A DNA stretch of 64,000 nucleotides, taken from positions 1 to 64,000 of the forward strand of contig DCVM01000058.1 in NCBI GenBank assembly GCA_002327985.1, given 5' to 3'. The position numbers were made by a program, and so were the translations under genes. The notes beneath the pieces are model-generated. The model was not told where the DNA came from and did no database searches. It saw only the letters and a list, made by a program, of their open reading frames with translations. Shown one piece after another: positions 1-7,039 of this stretch. How positions within the stretch are numbered: the first letter of the stretch is position 1; each line of letters starts with the position of its first letter. This DNA comes from Syntrophaceae bacterium UBA2188 (GTDB lineage: Bacteria; Desulfobacterota; BSN033; UBA1163).

Positions 1-34
1 TAGAAAAACTCAGGAAACTCCAGTATTGCTTGAC

Positions 35-63
35 TTGACGTAGATACCATATCTATTTATATT
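35..63 (+). promoter_or_regulatory. Sigma-70-type promoter of the first exported-protein gene
   Basis: TTGACG at 35-40 is followed, after exactly 17 bases, by TATATT at 58-63. Transcription would start near 70, leaving a short leader with the ribosome site GAGGAG before the ATG at 96. Motif match only. Confidence 0.55.
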
Positions 64-95
64 TATTTTATTAAATATAGAGAGGAGAGCCTAAT

Positions 96-752
96 ATGAG
101 GAAAACGCTTATGGTTGTCTCAATTCTTTTTGCACTATTTTTTGTCCAACTTGCCCATGCACAGTTTGGACAGACATCCGGACCTTCATTCTATGGAGAA
201 TTTAAACCAATGGTGGGTGGATGGTCTGAGTATCAGATCACAACCAAGCGGGAGGGCTCCATGAAGATGAAGGTGGCCGTGGTTGGAAAGGAAGGAGATG
301 CCTACTGGTATGAAACCGTGATGGAAGGAGGAAAACAGGGACGCACCATCATGAAAATGCTTGTCGCTGGAAACCCGGAAGATCAGAAAAACATAAAAAG
401 AATGATCGTCAAACAGGGAAATGAACCTGCAATGGAAATGCCTGTGGAAATGATGCAGCAATCATCCAAAGGCCAGGCACAATCAGGTAAGGTCATTGAT
501 AAAGGGACGGAGACGATCAAGGTTCCTGCCGGGACATTCAAGACACAGCACTCTCAGTATCAGGATGCAGAGGGGGTTGTGGATACCTGGATATATAAAG
601 ATGTTTCTCCTTATGGGCTGATCAAATCCGTATCGAAGGATACGGAGATGGTTTTGATCGGATACGGAACCGGCGCAAAGACACAAATTACAGAGACGCC
701 CCAGAAGTTTGAGATGCCTCAGGTCCCTGAAAGACGCCAAAAAAGGAAGTAG
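96..752 (+). CDS. Exported protein of unknown function
   Basis: A 218-residue protein. Residues 1-22 form a clear Sec signal peptide (basic MRK, a hydrophobic stretch, AHA-Q cleavage site), so the mature protein should be periplasmic. The rest is lysine- and methionine-rich with no membrane segment or recognisable catalytic motif. The central part, with a VPAGTFKT motif near residues 143-150 and a WIYKDVSPYGL stretch, resembles beta-rich lipoprotein-carrier-like exported proteins in which a stored value is converted to a trait such as DUF3108/DUF4412, but I cannot assign it firmly. The start is supported by GAGGAG eight bases upstream and a sigma-70-like promoter. The following exported genes lie in the same direction and may be co-transcribed. 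Confidence 0.8.
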   Translation: MRKTLMVVSILFALFFVQLAHAQFGQTSGPSFYGEFKPMVGGWSEYQITTKREGSMKMKVAVVGKEGDAYWYETVMEGGKQGRTIMKMLVAGNPEDQKNIKRMIVKQGNEPAMEMPVEMMQQSSKGQAQSGKVIDKGTETIKVPAGTFKTQHSQYQDAEGVVDTWIYKDVSPYGLIKSVSKDTEMVLIGYGTGAKTQITETPQKFEMPQVPERRQKRK

Positions 753-836
753 CGTTTACAATACCTCTGTGGATTTTTTTAAAAGTTTATAAAGCTTTGA
801 GGGGTGAAGGTCCCTTTTCATTATCGGTCTAAAAAG

Positions 837-1676
837 ATGGGGAGGTTTTTCATAAGAAAGCAAAGGCTACGGAAAGGATTCTTTTTGTTAACATTTCTTC
901 TAGTTTCGGTTGGAATCTGTGATGCCCAGGACGACCCGGGATGTAAAGACCATCCGCTCCTGACCCGGATGCCCAATTTTTACATCGATTCATGCGAGGA
1001 GAATGAATTTGATCAATATCAATTTAAAGACTCCCATGGAAATTATGTGACCGTTGAGGGCACTTACTACTTCATCAAATATGCCCTTAAAGAAGGAGCA
1101 AAGGCTCCGAGCGAGCTGCAGATTGTGCGAAACTATTCCAATGCCATCCAGAAGGCAGGAGGCAAAGCTGTCCTCGAAACCCGTGACACAGCTTATTTAA
1201 AATTGGAGAAAGGAGGAGCGACCACATGGATTCATGTGGAGGCTCACAGTGTGGGTACCGCGTATAATGTAGTCTTCGTCGAAAAGAGGGCGATGGCTCA
1301 GGAGGTCACGGCCGGAGATATGCTGGTTTCATTAAACAAACAGGGTTTTGTAACGCTTTACATCAATTTCGACACGGATAAAGCGACGATCAAGCCTGAA
1401 TCCAAACCCATCATCGATCAGATTGTCAAACTTCTTAAGGACAACCCAGGGCTGAAGGTAGGAATCGAAGGCCATACCGACAGCACCGGCACACCGGCAA
1501 GGAATAAAACCCTTTCACAACAGCGTGCGGAGTCCGTGGTCAGCGCCCTCGTGAAAGCAGGAATCGATGGAAAACGGCTGAGCGCCACGGGCTGGGGACA
1601 GGATAAGCCCATTGGAGACAACAAGACCGAAGAAGGCAGAGCTAAAAACCGCAGGGTTGAAATCGTGAAGAAGTAA
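837..1676 (+). CDS. OmpA-family outer-membrane/peptidoglycan-binding protein
   Basis: A 279-residue exported protein with a basic N-terminus, a hydrophobic segment and a GICDA-Q cleavage site. The C-terminal 110 residues are a classic OmpA-like domain (INFDTDKATIKPES, GHTDSTGTPARNK, LSQQRAESV, GWGQDKPIGDN, RAKNRRVEIV) that in this family binds diaminopimelate of peptidoglycan. The N-terminal half has two cysteines (in DDPGCKDH and DSCEEN) and no family I recognise. A GTG at 804 would add 11 residues; ATG 837 gives the more usual signal peptide, but neither has a strong ribosome site. Expected location is the periplasm/outer membrane, linking wall and envelope. Confidence 0.88.
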   Translation: MGRFFIRKQRLRKGFFLLTFLLVSVGICDAQDDPGCKDHPLLTRMPNFYIDSCEENEFDQYQFKDSHGNYVTVEGTYYFIKYALKEGAKAPSELQIVRNYSNAIQKAGGKAVLETRDTAYLKLEKGGATTWIHVEAHSVGTAYNVVFVEKRAMAQEVTAGDMLVSLNKQGFVTLYINFDTDKATIKPESKPIIDQIVKLLKDNPGLKVGIEGHTDSTGTPARNKTLSQQRAESVVSALVKAGIDGKRLSATGWGQDKPIGDNKTEEGRAKNRRVEIVKK

Positions 1677-1678
1677 AT

Positions 1679-1719
1679 CCCGTTAGAAAATATTCACCTT
1701 TCTACCGGGTTAAATTTTT
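1679..1719 (+). terminator. Terminator-like copy of the CCCGTTAGAAA inverted repeat
   Basis: CCCGTTAGAAA at 1679-1689 can pair with TTTCTACCGGG at 1699-1709 (one mismatch) and is followed by a T-rich run (TTAAATTTTT). It sits three bases after the OmpA-family stop. The same arms recur near 15261-15378 and 32961-33050, so it is both a probable terminator and a dispersed repeat. Confidence 0.5.
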
Positions 1720-1737
1720 AAAAGAAAGGAGAGGTTT

Positions 1738-2199
1738 ATGTCTACAAGAGGAAAGAGAAGAGTGGCTATCGGGTTTGGGTCTATGTTTATATTTCTGTTC
1801 TTTAACCTTCCCAATCTGGTGGCCGCAGAACCTATTGTGGGAGATTGGAACTACACCACATCCAATCATTGGGCAAAAGGCCCTGTTCCAGCAGGAAAAC
1901 CAAGTAAGGGAATCCTTGTTATTACTCAGAGCGGAAATGAGTTAAAAATGGAATTTAAATCAGGCATGGTTTTTAATCCTCCTCAGTTAAAGTATTTTAC
2001 AGGCGAAAAAAAAGGGAAGGATTATATTTTCTCAAACAGTGCAAAGGTAGATAACGAAGGAGGGGTTGCAAAAAATATCTGTAATCTGAAGATGACAAGC
2101 AGCAATCACTTCGAAGGGAAATCTTTTTCAGAGTATAGCCAAGGAGGAATCTCTTTTAATTGGGGATTTGATATTGAATTAAAGAGAAAGAGCAATTAG
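1738..2199 (+). CDS. Exported protein of unknown function
   Basis: A 153-residue protein with a Sec signal peptide (residues 1-30, ending VAA-EP). The mature part begins with IVGDWNYTT, the kind of opening seen in small lipocalin-like exported proteins that start with a GxW strand, and is predicted mostly beta from its alternating pattern; no cysteine pair beyond a single NICNL cysteine. The start is strongly supported by AAAGGAGAG seven bases upstream of the ATG. Function not recognised. Confidence 0.75.
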   Translation: MSTRGKRRVAIGFGSMFIFLFFNLPNLVAAEPIVGDWNYTTSNHWAKGPVPAGKPSKGILVITQSGNELKMEFKSGMVFNPPQLKYFTGEKKGKDYIFSNSAKVDNEGGVAKNICNLKMTSSNHFEGKSFSEYSQGGISFNWGFDIELKRKSN

Positions 2200-2273
2200 A
2201 TGCCGGAAAAATTGAGGTAGGCTTTGCCCTTTGTTCAACTTTTCAAAAGACAAAACCTGCCTCCTATTAGCTA

Positions 2274-2573
2274 TCAGTCGTTTTTGTCTTTTGACTTCTC
2301 TATTTGCTTCTGCAACTCCTCAAGGGCTTTTGTTGCTTCTTCAGTGGCCTTCTGCATTTCCTTGGTCGACCCTTCTACCTGTTTCTGCACTTCTTTGGTA
2401 GTCTCTTCCATCTGTTTCTGGAACTTACACGCTTCTCTCACCATCCTTCTTGACCTGATCTCTCCGGTGATATTCAAAAGAATCAATATGACTCCAATGA
2501 TACCAAAAACGAGACATGCTTTTTGTGCTGGAATCCGGTGAGCCTCAATACTTGCAATAATAGTGAAGTACAT
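2274..2573 (-). CDS. Small membrane-anchored coiled-coil protein
   Basis: A 99-residue protein with an N-terminal hydrophobic helix, a second membrane helix (CLVFGIIGVILILLNITG) and a highly charged C-terminal coiled coil of about 55 residues made of K/E/Q repeats (KEVQKQVEGSTKEMQKATEE). The frame remains open for 11 further codons upstream, giving VGVALAMYFTII as a fuller first membrane segment, but no ATG, GTG or TTG lies there (only ATT/ATA), so ATG 2573 is used. It resembles membrane-anchored scaffold or phage-shock-like coiled-coil proteins only in general shape. Confidence 0.55.
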   Translation of the reverse strand: MYFTIIASIEAHRIPAQKACLVFGIIGVILILLNITGEIRSRRMVREACKFQKQMEETTKEVQKQVEGSTKEMQKATEEATKALEELQKQIEKSKDKND

Positions 2574-2696
2574 CGCCAGGGCTACCCCTACTGCAAAATA
2601 TTTTATAACTCTTATAAAATCAATATTTTAAAAATTTTACTTCTTTTGACTTAGATCAAGGAAAAAGATCTAAGGGTGGGCTAATCTTAAATTAGA

Positions 2697-2757
2697 AAGG
2701 GTTCGAGGATTCGAGCCTGCCTGCCGGTAGGCAGGGATTCAAGGGTTCGAGTGTTTA
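2697..2757. repeat. Intergenic repeat with 20-base palindrome
   Basis: Degenerate GGTTCGAGGATTCGAG units surround the near-perfect palindrome CCTGCCTGCCGGTAGGCAGG (2716-2735). Related GGATTCGAGGG / GGGTTCAAG units recur at about 3570-3606 on the other side of the ferredoxin gene. The palindrome family recurs at 4347, 10845, 15307 and 48219. Confidence 0.6.
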
Positions 2758-2789
2758 ATACATAAATATAGAAAAAGGAGGATTGCACG

Positions 2790-3563
2790 ATGGCGAAGAG
2801 AAAGATTGTTCAGATTGATGAGGAGAAATGCACGGGTTGTGGTCTCTGCATTCCAAACTGTGCTGAAGGGGCTCTTCAGATTATTGACGGAAAAGCAAAA
2901 TTGGTCAGCGATAAGTTCTGTGACGGTTTGGGCGCCTGCCTCGGACATTGTCCGGAAGATGCCATTACCGTCATTGAAAGAGAAGCTGATGAGTTTGATG
3001 AAAAGGCAGCGGAAGCTTTTCTTCACCAGAGAAAAGAAACCTCTCCTCAACCTGAACCTACTTTTACCGGATGCCCCTCTTCAAGGTCGATGCATTTCAA
3101 GATCCCTGAATCTCAATCGGGCAATGAAGTTACAGGGTCATCGGTCTCTATGCTCTCCCATTGGCCTGTTCAGTTGAAACTGGTTCCAATCAATGCTCCC
3201 TATTTTCAGGAGGCAGATCTTTTAATTACGGCTGATTGCGTTCCATTTGCCTATCCCGATTTTCATCGAGATTTTCTAAAAGGGAAAGCCGTGGTGGTGG
3301 GCTGTCCGAAACTGGATGATATCCAGCTCTATAAGGAAAAATTGACAGAGATTTTTAAAACCAACTCCATTAAGAGTATCACTGTTCCTTATATGGAAGT
3401 CCCTTGTTGTTCCGGATTGGTCAAGGCAACAGAGGATGCCATCACAGAATCGGGAAAGAATATCCCTCTGAAGAAGGTAAAAATTGGTATCCGCGGAGAT
3501 ATTAAACCTGAAGAAGAAAGCAGGGCTTTTGATCATCCCAGAACTTTTGCACATCCGCATTAA
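2790..3563 (+). CDS. 4Fe-4S ferredoxin-type iron-sulfur protein
   Basis: A 257-residue cytoplasmic protein. The N-terminus carries one full 4Fe-4S motif (Cys14, 17, 20, 24: CTGCGLCIPNC) and a second modified site (Cys44, Cys50, Cys54 before Pro), so one or two clusters. The C-terminal two thirds, with cysteines in TADC, VVVGCPK and VPCCSG, matches the widespread anaerobe family of 'ferredoxin' proteins that carry an additional cysteine-containing domain; substrate unknown. A strong ribosome site (AAAGGAGG) lies ten bases before the ATG. Monocistronic and flanked by repeats on both sides. Likely role is electron transfer or cluster-dependent redox chemistry in anaerobic metabolism. Confidence 0.85.
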   Translation: MAKRKIVQIDEEKCTGCGLCIPNCAEGALQIIDGKAKLVSDKFCDGLGACLGHCPEDAITVIEREADEFDEKAAEAFLHQRKETSPQPEPTFTGCPSSRSMHFKIPESQSGNEVTGSSVSMLSHWPVQLKLVPINAPYFQEADLLITADCVPFAYPDFHRDFLKGKAVVVGCPKLDDIQLYKEKLTEIFKTNSIKSITVPYMEVPCCSGLVKATEDAITESGKNIPLKKVKIGIRGDIKPEEESRAFDHPRTFAHPH

Positions 3564-3649
3564 TTCATAAAGGATTCGAGGGATCGAGGGGTCAAGGGTT
3601 CAAGTTAAAAAAAGGGGAAAACCCTCTTATGCTTATTCATTTTTTGATA

Positions 3650-3717
3650 CTGAATGTTGCGGCTCACCGGAAGCCGAATTTATCGGTGATCCGCTGCAGC
3701 CGCTTATTTGTAGGCTA
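3650..3717 (-). other. attC-like hairpin at the 3' end of the toxin-antitoxin pair
   Basis: Read on the minus strand, the antitoxin stop TAG overlaps GCCTACAAATAAGCGGC, similar to the start of an integron attC site (consensus RYYYAAC followed by a structured arm). The segment then folds: GCGGATCACCGA pairs with CGGTGAGCCGC across a 12-base spacer with one mismatch. Integron cassettes place attC immediately after the gene stop exactly like this, and often carry toxin-antitoxin genes. The far core site is not a clean GTTRRRY, so this would be a decayed site at best. No integrase is in the window. Confidence 0.35.
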
Positions 3718-3993
3718 TTCCTTTCCCTCTACCAACTTGCCGTTAACAAACTTATGAATGATGCTGGAAACAAATGTCTGATAGGGCAATCCTTCGCTTA
3801 CTGCCTTTTTTTGCAGTTCATTCAGGTCTCTTTCAGAAATCCGTATATTCAATCTCTTATCCTTCTTCAAAGTGTTTCGTGCGAATCGGATTAGCTCTTT
3901 TTTTCGTTTTGAAAGATCCTTTACTGGAACCCATTCGCCTCTTTCAAAACTGTCCAATATTTCCTGCTCTTCTTCGGTTAATCTGTTTTTCAT
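3715..3993 (-). CDS. brnA: BrnA/CopG-like antitoxin
   Basis: A 92-residue protein. The N-terminal half is charged and toxin-facing; the C-terminal part (RLNIRISERDLNELQKKAVSEGLPYQTFVSSIIHKFVNG) is a ribbon-helix-helix DNA-binding domain of the kind found in BrnA/CopG antitoxins: the RLNIRIS strand followed by two helices with an SEGLPYQTF turn. It overlaps the toxin gene by four bases, so the two are translationally coupled with the toxin first, as in brnTA loci. The antitoxin should neutralise the toxin and repress the promoter. The stop codon touches the attC-like hairpin. Confidence 0.8.
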   Translation of the reverse strand: MKNRLTEEEQEILDSFERGEWVPVKDLSKRKKELIRFARNTLKKDKRLNIRISERDLNELQKKAVSEGLPYQTFVSSIIHKFVNGKLVEGKE

Positions 3994-4271
3994 TTGCTTT
4001 TTCTCCCAAAATAAATCTCAGTAGCCTTCCTACTGGGGATAATAGTTTTTAGAAATATTTCTTCTTCGTCTTCAACGTAAGGGGCAAGGTATGCATAGTT
4101 ATCAACTCCGGTCACCATTATCCGTTGTCCCGAATATCGTTTTTGATTTGGATGCTCATAGTCATGAAGAATCTCGCCCTTTTCAATAAAATACACCACA
4201 TCCTCAAAACAAACTCCCCTTCGCTCTTTGAGTTTTAGGCTCTTTTCCGTATTCCAATTGATGTGCTTCAT
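3990..4271 (-). CDS. brnT: BrnT-like toxin (putative ribonuclease)
   Basis: A 93-residue basic protein with the BrnT layout: INWNTEKSLKLKERRGVCFEDVVYFIEKGEI near the N-terminus and the C-terminal strand-helix EEEIFLKTIIPSRKATEIYFG. Known BrnT toxins have a RelE-like fold and cleave RNA; the equivalents of the active residues cannot be verified by eye. It precedes and overlaps its antitoxin gene by 4 bases. No Shine-Dalgarno sequence lies before the ATG; the promoter position (4280-4308) suggests a leaderless or nearly leaderless transcript. Confidence 0.78.
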   Translation of the reverse strand: MKHINWNTEKSLKLKERRGVCFEDVVYFIEKGEILHDYEHPNQKRYSGQRIMVTGVDNYAYLAPYVEDEEEIFLKTIIPSRKATEIYFGRKSK

Positions 4272-4279
4272 CTATTTGC

Positions 4280-4308
4280 AGAATAACACATTGTGTGCAT
4301 TTTGGCAA
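4280..4308 (-). promoter_or_regulatory. brnT promoter with operator-like palindrome in the spacer
   Basis: On the minus strand TTGCCA (4308-4303) and TATTCT (4285-4280) are separated by exactly 17 bases. The spacer contains the palindrome ACACATTGTGT (4286-4296, plus-strand reading), well placed for autorepression by the ribbon-helix-helix antitoxin. The -10 box is only eight bases from the toxin ATG. Confidence 0.5.
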
Positions 4309-4346
4309 CAAGGGAGGTGCCTTAGATTGTGGAATGCAGAATGCGA

Positions 4347-4362
4347 CTGCCGGCAGGCAGGG
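4347..4362. repeat. Copy of the CTGCCGGCAGGCAGG palindrome
   Basis: CTGCCGGCAGGCAGGG, a shortened member of the family seen at 2716-2735 and elsewhere, in the space before the metallo-beta-lactamase-fold gene. Confidence 0.55.
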
Positions 4363-4465
4363 ATTGTGGAACATAAAACCTTCAGTGTTTAAATTTGCTA
4401 TGGCCTATGCCCTTTGCGCCATGCTTGATATTGATTCATCCATCCGGATGGGTTAATTTTGATTC

Positions 4466-5383
4466 ATGCCTCTCCCATTTCAAGTCACTAAAAACATCAC
4501 TCTTTTAGGGAGTGAACTGTTTAACCTTTACCTCGTAAAAGGGGAAACCTATGCCATCGTTGAAGGGGGTGTCAGTGGAATCACCTATCCCTTCTTAGAA
4601 CAATTAAGCCAATTAAATGTCCCTCCTGAAGCCATTTCCCACCTCGTCATCCTCCACTCCCATTTTGATCACATGATGGTCTTTCCTACCCTCAAGGAAA
4701 GATACCCCTGGATGAAGATGGTCACTTCCGATATGAATCGAGCGACATTCTCAAGCGAACGGATTGTCGACAAGTTTTTTGATTCTGACCGAAAAATAAC
4801 ACTGGCCCTCAAAGAGGGAGGAATCATTTCAGAAGCCCCAACCCTTCAGTCGTACACTATTTTCCCCCTGGATATCCCTGTCAAAGAAGGATCAGTCCTT
4901 GATCTGGGCAGGGGCATGAAGATGAAATTTTTTGAGATCCCCGGTCACTCTCCTGATTGCTTAGCTGCTTTTCTGGAAGAGGAAGGCCTCCTCTTTTGCT
5001 CCGATGGGGCAGGTTTTTACACTCCACCTGATTTCTTTAGGCCCAATTATTGGTACCGATTGGATGATGCTGAAAAATCGCTCGATCGGATGAAGGCGAT
5101 CGATCCTGAAATTCTTTGCAGAGGCCACTATGGGTCCATGATTGGAAAGGACCTCGCCCGAAAACATTTACAAAAGAACCGTCAAAGTATTGAGGATTTT
5201 AAGGCCTTTGTGTTGGAAAAAATTAACAGGGGTTGGTCGGTTGAAGAAATCACCCGAGATGTGACCGTCCGATTCTCAAAGGGGTTTCTCGAATATTTTC
5301 CCCCTGAAGAAAACTATCGCCTCTGGAAACTATTGATTCAAAGGACGCTTGAGCATTTTGGCATCGAAATGGAGGAGAGATAA
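4466..5383 (+). CDS. Metallo-beta-lactamase-fold hydrolase
   Basis: A 305-residue cytoplasmic enzyme. The family metal-binding motif HSHFDHMM sits near residues 64-71, followed by GHSPDCLAAFLEEEGLLFCSDGAG (third metal histidine and bridging aspartate) and the terminal-domain histidine GHYGSMIG near residue 228. It resembles the single-domain glyoxalase II / quorum-lactonase-like hydrolases with a C-terminal helical extension of about 70 residues. Substrate cannot be deduced. The HxHxDH core is intact, so the protein is probably active. It stands alone between repeats; the ATG has only a weak ribosome site. Confidence 0.85.
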   Translation: MPLPFQVTKNITLLGSELFNLYLVKGETYAIVEGGVSGITYPFLEQLSQLNVPPEAISHLVILHSHFDHMMVFPTLKERYPWMKMVTSDMNRATFSSERIVDKFFDSDRKITLALKEGGIISEAPTLQSYTIFPLDIPVKEGSVLDLGRGMKMKFFEIPGHSPDCLAAFLEEEGLLFCSDGAGFYTPPDFFRPNYWYRLDDAEKSLDRMKAIDPEILCRGHYGSMIGKDLARKHLQKNRQSIEDFKAFVLEKINRGWSVEEITRDVTVRFSKGFLEYFPPEENYRLWKLLIQRTLEHFGIEMEER

Positions 5384-5442
5384 AAAAAGAAATGTCAAAT
5401 GTTAAAGCCCAAAATCCAAATGAGGTAGTCACCGAATCTAAA

Positions 5443-5506
5443 TGTCACCCTGAACTCGTTTCAGGGTCTCTCATGTTGAGATTCTGAAACAAGTTCAGAA
5501 TGACAG
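5443..5506. repeat. Inverted repeat of the GTCATTCTGAACTTGTTTCAG family
   Basis: TGTCACCCTGAACTCGTTTC on the left pairs with GAAACAAGTTCAGAATGACA on the right, forming a long imperfect hairpin between convergent genes. Relatives occur at 10981-11046, 24512-24560 and about 60970-61000. Confidence 0.6.
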
Positions 5507-5556
5507 GATGAAATTAACATAAAGACTTTGACATTTGAAATTTGTTCTTTAATTAA

Positions 5557-5721
5557 TTAACTTTTTCTGGAAGTTTTTACCTGGAAGGCCGTAATGAGTT
5601 GTTCCAGTTTTTTTCCTCCGCATTTCGGGCATTTTCCTTTCCCAGCATCGTGCTCACGGATGCTGAGTATGAGAGTAAATTTCTTGTTACATTTCGGGCA
5701 GCGATATTCATAGCTGGGCAT
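5557..5721 (-). CDS. FmdB-family zinc ribbon protein (54 residues)
   Basis: A short gene below common length cut-offs. Translation begins MPSYEYRCPKCNKKFTLI and contains a second pair KCPKCGGKKLEQLI, giving two CxxC knuckles (Cys8/11 and Cys31/34) that bind zinc: the FmdB/CxxC regulatory family. The ATG is preceded by GGAGGGATAGGAG, a very strong ribosome site, and the stop is TAA at 5557-5559. Length (54) is a little below the usual 60-110 because the C-terminal low-complexity tail is short. Function of the family is generally unknown; several members are proposed regulators. It is the gene just downstream of the MFS gene stop on the same strand, about 90 bases away. Confidence 0.85.
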   Translation of the reverse strand: MPSYEYRCPKCNKKFTLILSIREHDAGKGKCPKCGGKKLEQLITAFQVKTSRKS

Positions 5722-5812
5722 CTCCTATCCCTCCTTTCCTTCTTTAATCTTATATGGTCTGTCAAAACATAGATGGATAATAATATAAAAATTTAGAGCC
5801 TAACTGTCAATA

Positions 5813-7039
5813 TTAAACCTTCCTTTTTAACTGCCATATGATCAAGGGCCCTGCCAATCCTCCCAATCCAAGCAAGGCAAAGGCCCAGCCCCAATTGGGG
5901 AAATATCCAAATTGAATTAAAGCATCCGAAGGGTTGGTCAGATCGAGAATATATCCGAAGACAATGGGGGAAATGGAGGCCGCTCCGAACCCAAGGAGGG
6001 ACTGAAGTGCCATCGTTCTACCCAGCCCCCCTGGATGGGCTAATTCTGTCACGCTTGTCGAGAGCACGGAGGATTCACCCGTTACCATAAAACCATAGAG
6101 GATGGAAAGAATAAGAACCAGAGAGAACGGTAAGGCTCTTGTCCACCCAATTAAGAGAGAGAGCAAACCACTTCCTAACATCACAACAATAATAGTATTC
6201 TCCCTGCCGTACCGATCGGAAAGCAAACCACCCAATGCATTTGAAATGGCCCCGACCAAGATAATCACACCAGCAATAACGGCACTGAGATTGACCGCCT
6301 TTTGAAAATCGACCTGAACCGTCAGGAGGCATGCAGTGAGGAAGGCCACCATCCAACCCCTCATTCCAAACATTTCCCACATATGGGCCACATAACCTCC
6401 GATCATCATCAAGACAGGCCGGTTTCGCAGTACCTCACCTAAAGAGATTTTCTCTTGTCCTTCTTCCTTCTTCATGGACACATCTCCCAATCGAAAAAAG
6501 GCAATCACCGAACCTCCGATGGGCCCCAGAGAGGTAAGGAAAAAAGCCCATCGCCATGAAAGAAAGGAGTGAATAAAGCCCGTAAGAAATAAAGACAAAG
6601 AAACACCAAGAGAAAAAACGCCGACATAGATTCCAATGGCCCGCCCTCTCTCACGGGGAGGAAATTTTTCGGAGACCATCCGGAGGCCGGGCATGTAGGT
6701 TCCTGCAAGGCCAATTCCTGTAAGAGTCCTTAACATTAATGCTGTTTGAAATCCCTCTGCCCATAAGGAAAACAGAATTCCAGAAACCCCTGCCCAGAAA
6801 GCAGTGAGGATATAGATATACTTGGGATTTGTATAATCGGTGAGAGAGGTCAGGAAGACTACGGAAAGGATGTATCCGATTTGATAAGAAGAAAAAATCC
6901 AACCTGCCTGCCCATTGGTCAGGGACCACTCTTTTTGAAGAATAGGAAGAAGGGCAGAGTAGTTCGAGAAGACCATCATCGTCCCGATTTCACTTAAAGA
7001 AAGCCAGATCAACCATCGGAACCGATCATCTACCCGCAT
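5813..7039 (-). CDS. Major facilitator superfamily transporter
   Basis: A 408-residue inner-membrane protein with about 12 hydrophobic segments. The first half shows MFS landmarks (NGQAGWIFSSYQIGYIL in TM2, ERGRAIGIYVGVFSLGVSL after the loop 2-3 region) and the second half has GGLLSDRYGRENTIIVV, the repeat of the MFS loop signature. Secondary transport is certain only as a class; substrate (an organic anion or a drug) is unknown. Its start overlaps the end of the mrfB-like gene by 14 bases, so it is the third gene of a minus-strand operon with mrfA and mrfB. A role in exporting a DNA-damaging compound would fit that context but is only inference. Confidence 0.88.
   Translation of the reverse strand: MRVDDRFRWLIWLSLSEIGTMMVFSNYSALLPILQKEWSLTNGQAGWIFSSYQIGYILSVVFLTSLTDYTNPKYIYILTAFWAGVSGILFSLWAEGFQTALMLRTLTGIGLAGTYMPGLRMVSEKFPPRERGRAIGIYVGVFSLGVSLSLFLTGFIHSFLSWRWAFFLTSLGPIGGSVIAFFRLGDVSMKKEEGQEKISLGEVLRNRPVLMMIGGYVAHMWEMFGMRGWMVAFLTACLLTVQVDFQKAVNLSAVIAGVIILVGAISNALGGLLSDRYGRENTIIVVMLGSGLLSLLIGWTRALPFSLVLILSILYGFMVTGESSVLSTSVTELAHPGGLGRTMALQSLLGFGAASISPIVFGYILDLTNPSDALIQFGYFPNWGWAFALLGLGGLAGPLIIWQLKRKV

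Noticed and set aside
2697..2757. tRNA-like GGTTCGA strings
   Set aside because: The GGTTCGAG units are tandem repeats; no cloverleaf, anticodon stem or CCA end can be formed.
5577..5765. 62-residue frame on the minus strand
   Set aside because: It is a shadow of the real FmdB gene in another frame (5557-5721), which has a strong ribosome site and two CxxC motifs.
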